Assembly (NCBI GenBank): GCA_018894105.1
Contig: CM032133.1
Coordinates: 17,250,501-17,314,500 of the forward strand
Length of the DNA stretch: 64,000 bases
Direction: 5' to 3'
Source: Jacaranda mimosifolia
Taxonomy: Eukaryota; Streptophyta; Magnoliopsida; Lamiales; Bignoniaceae
The notes below the pieces were generated by a model that worked only from the letters and a program-made list of their open reading frames with translations, did no database searches and was not told the DNA's origin. This document shows positions 59,700 to 64,000 of this stretch, in pieces; position 1 is the first letter of the stretch, and every line of letters begins with the position of its first letter. The translations under genes were made by a program, and so were the position numbers.

Positions 59700-60480
59700 T
59701 TTATGATATTCTCTTTGCAAGTGCTTGATTTCGGGACATATGTACTTCATCATGGAACATATGTACTTGATTTCGAGTGAAAATGTACTACCAGTTGCAT
59801 GTACATGTTATCCGAGATATTAGTACTTTTCTACTTCAATAAGGGAGATTTATACTTAATTTTGGGACATATGTACTTCACTGTGGCAATATGTACTTGA
59901 TTTCAAGTGAAAATATAGCATGTACATGTCCGAGATATCAGTGCTTTTGTACTTCAATAAGGGAGACTTATACTTGATTTTGGGACATATGTACTTCATC
60001 TTTCGAGTAAAAATGTAGCATGTACATGTTGTCTGAGATATTGGTACTTTTGCACTTCAATAAGGGAGATTTATACTTGATTTTGGGATATATGTACTTC
60101 ATTGTGGCACATATGTACTTGATTTTGAGTGAAAAATATAGCATGTACATATTGTTCGAGATATCAATGCTTTTGTACTTCAATAAGAGAGATTTATACT
60201 TGATTTCAGGATATATATCCATGAAAATGTACTAGTAGTTGTATGTCCATGTTGTCCAAGATATCAGTGCTTTTGTACTTCAATAAAGGAGATTTATACT
60301 TGATTTCAGGACATATGTACTTCATCATGGCACATATATACTTGATTTCGAGTGAAAATGTGGCATGTACATGTTGTCTAAGATATCAGTGCTTTTGTGC
60401 TTCAATAAGGGAGATTTATACTTGATTTCGAGGCATATGTACTTCATCATGGCAAATATGTGCTTTATTTCTTGATTTCG
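59700..60480 (+). repeat. Array B: ~100-122-bp tandem repeat
   Basis: TACTTCAATAAGGGAGATTT recurs about six times (TTCAATA at 59834, 59952, 60056, 60178, 60279, 60401). Each is followed by ATACTTGATTT, GGGACATATGTACTTCA and GCATGTACATGTTGTC words. It starts about 170 bp after the transposase stop. Confidence 0.85.
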
Positions 60481-60519
60481 GGAATTATGTACTTAATTTC
60501 TTGATTTTCGTACTTTATT

Positions 60520-61420
60520 GTGGCAATTATGTACTTGATTTTTGTACTAATAGTGATGAACTTGAGTTTTTTCCCATGTTTTGCCTTTTATTTCTTGGTA
60601 ATTAACAATCAAAACTCAAAAAATGTGTGTAATATTTAGTATGGTATGAATACAATAACGCTAAAGTATTAAAGTGATAACCACTAGTGTTCAACGGATT
60701 AAAGTTATCATTTGTAGTAGTGTAAAATATACTTATGTATTCAAAGTTGTAAACACATGAGCATTTGATGATCATATCCATCCTATCACCCGTACAAATA
60801 TGTACTTCACTTGGTCCGATAGTATCAAAATATTGTACTTGAACCTTACTATAATTATTATAGATTAATTATTAATTTGCATAAAGTTCACTTCAACATA
60901 ACCCTATATATACTTTGTTTGTTCTATATATACTTTATTTGTATTGAAAATATACTAGCAGAGTATGAACAAATGTGTGAGATAGTACTTCACTAAGGAA
61001 GATTTATACTTGATTTTGGTTCATATGTACTTCATTGTGGCAATTATGTATCTGATTTCTTGATTTTTTTACTAATAATGATGAATTTGAGTTTTATTCG
61101 ATGTTTTTACCTTTTATTTCTTGGTAATTAACAACCGAAACTCTAAAAATATGGGTAATATTTAGTATGGTATGAATACAATAATGTTAAAGTGATAACC
61201 ACTAGTGTTCAACAGATTAAAGTTATCATTCGCAGTAGTGTAAAGTATACTTATGCATTCAAAGTTGCAAACACATGAACATTTGACGATCATATCCATC
61301 CTATCACCCGTACAAATATCTACTTCACTTGGTCCGATAGTCTCAAAATATTGTACTTGAACCTCACTACAATTATTATAGATTAGTTATTCAGTTGCAC
61401 AAAGTATACCTTAATATAAC
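60520..61420 (+). repeat. 526-bp tandem duplication
   Basis: Two copies of a block containing TTTCTTGGTAATTAACAA, GTATGGTATGAATACAATAA, AAGTGATAACCACTAGTGTT and ATCCTATCACCCGTACAAAT. The first anchor lies at 60591 and 61117. The copies match closely with scattered substitutions and a few small indels. Confidence 0.85.
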
Positions 61421-61429
61421 ACCATTCGT

Positions 61430-62020
61430 TTGTTTGATATTTGTACTTGATTTTTCTCATATTGTACTGAACTTCACTTCAATGTTTCACTTTAATTGAT
61501 CATTCACACAAAGTATACTTCAAAATAAAAATATATGTACTTGATTTTCCGCATATTGTACTGAACCTCACTACATTGTTTCATTTTAATCGGATTCGTA
61601 CAAAGTATGCTTCAAAATAACAAAATATGTACTTAGTTTGTTTGATATTTGTACTTGATTTTTCATATATTATACTGAATCTCACTACAATGTTTCACTT
61701 TAATCGTAATTCACACAAAGTATACTTCAAAATAACATCATATGTACTTTGTTTGTTCAATATTTATACTTGATTTCCCACATATTATACTAAACCTCAC
61801 TACAATGTTTCACTTTAATCGATCATTCGTGGAAAGTATACTTAAAAACAATAACATATGTACTTAGTTTGTTCGATATTTGTACTTGATTTCCCACATA
61901 TTGTAATGAACCTCACTACAATGTTTCATTTTAATTGATCATTTGCACAAAGAAAAAATATACTTCAAAATAACATATGTACTTTGTTTGTTCGATATTT
62001 GTATTTCAACATAATCTTAT
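61430..62020 (+). repeat. Array C: ~100-120-bp tandem repeat
   Basis: Units hold AAGTATACTTCAAAATAACA, ATATGTACTT, GTTTGTTCGATATTTGTACTT, GATTT(C)CCACATATTGTACT and CCTCACTACAATGTTTCA. The last phrase recurs about five times between 61480 and 61935. Confidence 0.85.
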
Positions 62021-62144
62021 ATATACTTCAATGGAAAAGTATAATTACATACAGAATAACCTCAATAAAATTAACTTCTAATGTCAATAAAACTCAAATT
62101 AACTTCTAATGTCAATAAAATTCAAACCCTCGCACTTTCATGAT

Positions 62145-63165
62145 TTAAAAAGGTGTATGCCATATGTGCACGAACCACATCCATGGAGCATTTTCCAGCA
62201 TACCTCCAGAAATCACTGGAATCTCTAGCAAACATTCTGCCCAAAGGCGCACAAAGACACCACAATCTACTAACCCATGTTGCTGTCTTCTCTTTTGAAC
62301 TTTCATGCTTTCATCTACACGACACCTCAATGAAAGCTTTAGGTATGGAGAATAGGATGCAGCCTACAAAAATATTGATCAGTTGTTGACTCCCTACTAT
62401 ATGAAGAAATTTTTTGGGAAATGAAGCAAACTTACAATGGTATTAGCCGTCGGTTTGTATCGGGGGTCATGTACATGAAAACACGAGTTGAGATGTCAAG
62501 GACAACAAAGAGCCAGTGATGGTCCCAATCAGTAGCATTATGTAACAACACCTATTTTCAACATCCAAAGTGATCTCTTCGAAATCTTTACCGATGAAAG
62601 AGTTATGTCCAGATGTGAACTCAAAAAATTCTTCACCTCTTATATCCTGGATGTTGCGTCCCTTGAGTTGGGATAATATATTAGCCTATGAAATATAAAA
62701 TAAATGGTTAGTCTCACTTATAATGTGAACTAAATTAAGTTAGGAAACCGTCATATACCTGCACTATCGTGGATGTAAACCATACATCATAGTGACACTC
62801 TTTTCTAAAAGATGTGCTACATAATATTGATATGTAGCACTCCAATATGTCTCCACAAAGGCACTCCCTAAATAATAGCTCACAAAGGTGTCTTCCCTCT
62901 AGAATGTATTTTCCTCCCTCCTAGATAGTCACCCTACACAAGTAGAGGTAGTTCAGACACCAATTTATTAAAAAGTAAAATCATAATCAAACTTCATTAC
63001 CTCAAATTATCTCTTTGGAGAAAGTTGTCGATGACTTCTCACTTTTTTTTTGGAATACGAGGATGACTTTTATAGTCAGTCCTTCCTTTATAATGATCAA
63101 GCATTAGAATCTTTGGGGTTCTTGGTTCATCTCCTATTTGGATCGAACTGATATCTTTTGTCTCT
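62145..63165 (-). pseudogene. Ulp1-like (C48) cysteine-protease relic
   Basis: Ulp1-type proteases cleave SUMO or related modifiers in host cells; captured versions in MULEs have no proven role. Minus-strand blocks from 63165 downward follow. IQIGDEPRTPKILMLDHYKG comes first. Next is ILEGRHLCELLFRECLCGDI, then YISILCSTSFRKECHYDVW. The histidine block is WDHHWLFVVLDIS near 62520-62485, reached through a frame change. The final exon-like block has QQHGLVDCGVFVRLW, with the glutamine and catalytic cysteine (DCG) of C48, and stops at 62145. The aspartate region after HHW reads MYMTPDT, so the usual YDS is not seen. AG/GT-like breaks separate blocks. It is convergent with the transposase, about 2.6 kb away. 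Confidence 0.7.
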
Positions 63166-63167
63166 TA

Positions 63168-63880
63168 GAGTACAAAACATCTACACATTAGGTACAAAGT
63201 ATCAACCATTAAAGTACAAAAGATTAGCACAAGTACAAATACCAACCAATGAAGTATAAGACATCAGCAAATTTAAGTACAAATACCTACCAATGAAGTA
63301 TAAAACATATACACATTTAAGTACAAATATAAACCATTGAATTATAAAAGATTAGCACATTTAAGTACAAATATCAACCATTGAAGTACAAAAGATCAAT
63401 ACATTTATATACAAATATCAACCGATGAAGTATAAAAGATCAATACATTTATATACAAATATCAACCAATGAAGTATAAAATATTAGCACATTTAGGTAC
63501 AAATATCAACCAATGAAGTATAAAATATTAGCACATTTAAGTACAAATATCAACCAATGAAGTATAAAACATCATTATATTTAAGTACAAATATCAACCA
63601 TTAAAGTACAAAAGATTAGTACATTAGTACAAATATCAACCATTAAAGTACAAAAGATCAGCACATTAAGTACAAATATCAACTATTCAAGTATAAAAGA
63701 TCAGCACATTAAGTACAAATACTAACTAATATTTCATTGGTTGATATTTTGTAGTATAAAATATAAATCAGTGAAGTATGAAATATCAATCAATGAAGTA
63801 CAAACAGATCAAATACAAATATTAGCAAACTGAGTACAAATATCAACAAACAAAATGCAAGTAGATTTAGCTCAAGTAGC
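63168..63880 (-). repeat. Array D: ~43-bp tandem repeat
   Basis: At least 13 units of GTACAAATATCAACCAATGA plus AGTATAAAAGATCAGCACATTTAA at spacings of about 40-46 bp. On the minus strand it reads TATACTTCATTGGTTGATATTTGTACTT, using the same TACTT words as arrays A-C but in the opposite orientation. A minus-strand coding-like block (YLPCGKNDQEQEQKKVFKSA, about 64000-63935) lies beyond it, so the array may occupy an intron of the Ulp1-like gene. Confidence 0.9.
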
Positions 63881-64000
63881 TGTACAAATATCAGCATATT
63901 AGACACAAATATCAGTAGTAAAAAAAATAACACATTAAGCACTTTTGAACACTTTCTTCTGTTCTTGCTCTTGGTCATTTTTCCCACAAGGAAGATATGT

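Larger units (their letters stand above)
55080..63990 (+). mobile_element. Mutator-like element (MULE) with Ulp1-like relic and tandem arrays
   Basis: A decayed MuDR-type transposase on the plus strand (55420-59527) is followed on the minus strand by a Ulp1/C48 cysteine-protease relic (62145-63165). Four tandem arrays rich in TACTT words lie in and between them. MULEs that captured Ulp1-like genes are known in plants (Kaonashi type), which supports treating both relics as one element. The left boundary is approximate and the right end lies beyond the window. No terminal inverted repeat was identified. Confidence 0.6.

Noticed and set aside
60020..60425. Repeated MYMLSEILVLLHFNKGDLY-like frames
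   Set aside because: They are translations of tandem array B on either strand, not genes.
63168..63880. CRISPR-like array of short regular units
   Set aside because: Units are near-identical across their whole length with no unique spacers, and the setting is a plant transposon.

Overview
The window looks like nuclear DNA of a dicotyledonous flowering plant. It has AT-rich intergenic DNA, an intron-containing F-box gene of the Arabidopsis At5g39450 type, a DUF569 gene, tRNA-derived SINEs, and many plant-type transposable elements with identifiable target-site duplications (TSDs). No prokaryotic or organellar gene set is visible. The species cannot be named from the sequence.

Layout. 1-780: degenerate tandem repeat. 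985-11660 (minus): several exon-like blocks of an unrecognised split gene or gene relic, with a decayed Ty1/copia element (1463-6078, TSD GAGAT) inserted between its 3'-most block and the rest. 11.7-15.3 kb: AT-rich intergenic DNA. 15538-16125: DUF569 gene. 16.7-22.6 kb: a SINE, a 24-nt G tract, a hAT-type MITE (TSD ACCATACC), and a 1.97-kb solo LTR (TSD ATTGA) nested in a G-tract-ended element. 22886-33073: a 10.2-kb PIF/Harbinger-type element (TSD TAA) carrying a broken transposase, a broken Myb/SANT-like partner, and on the other strand a second SANT-like relic and a GRF zinc-finger relic. 33.1-39 kb: very AT-rich DNA with degenerate tandem blocks, a GGTATA satellite and a SINE. 40275-44635: F-box gene in two proposed exons. 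45672-46342: a membrane-protein gene broken by a stop and frameshift. 46637-51100: a second copia element (TSD ATATA) with unequal LTRs. 51992-53476: solo LTR (TSD AACAC). 54.7 kb: SINE. 55.1-64 kb: a Mutator-like element (MULE) with a decayed MuDR-type transposase, an antisense Ulp1/C48-protease-like relic and four TACTT-rich tandem arrays.

Only the F-box and DUF569 genes look like intact host genes. Two further host loci are uncertain: the frameshifted membrane-protein gene and the split minus-strand locus. Nearly everything else is transposon-derived and broken. The MULE plus Ulp1-like arrangement with shared-word satellite arrays is the most unusual assembly here. It resembles the known MULEs that have captured Ulp1-like genes (Kaonashi type), but the arrays are not explained by that precedent. 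Coordinates of transposon ends rest on matching LTR or TIR ends plus TSDs read by eye. Domain calls rest on motif recognition without database searches.
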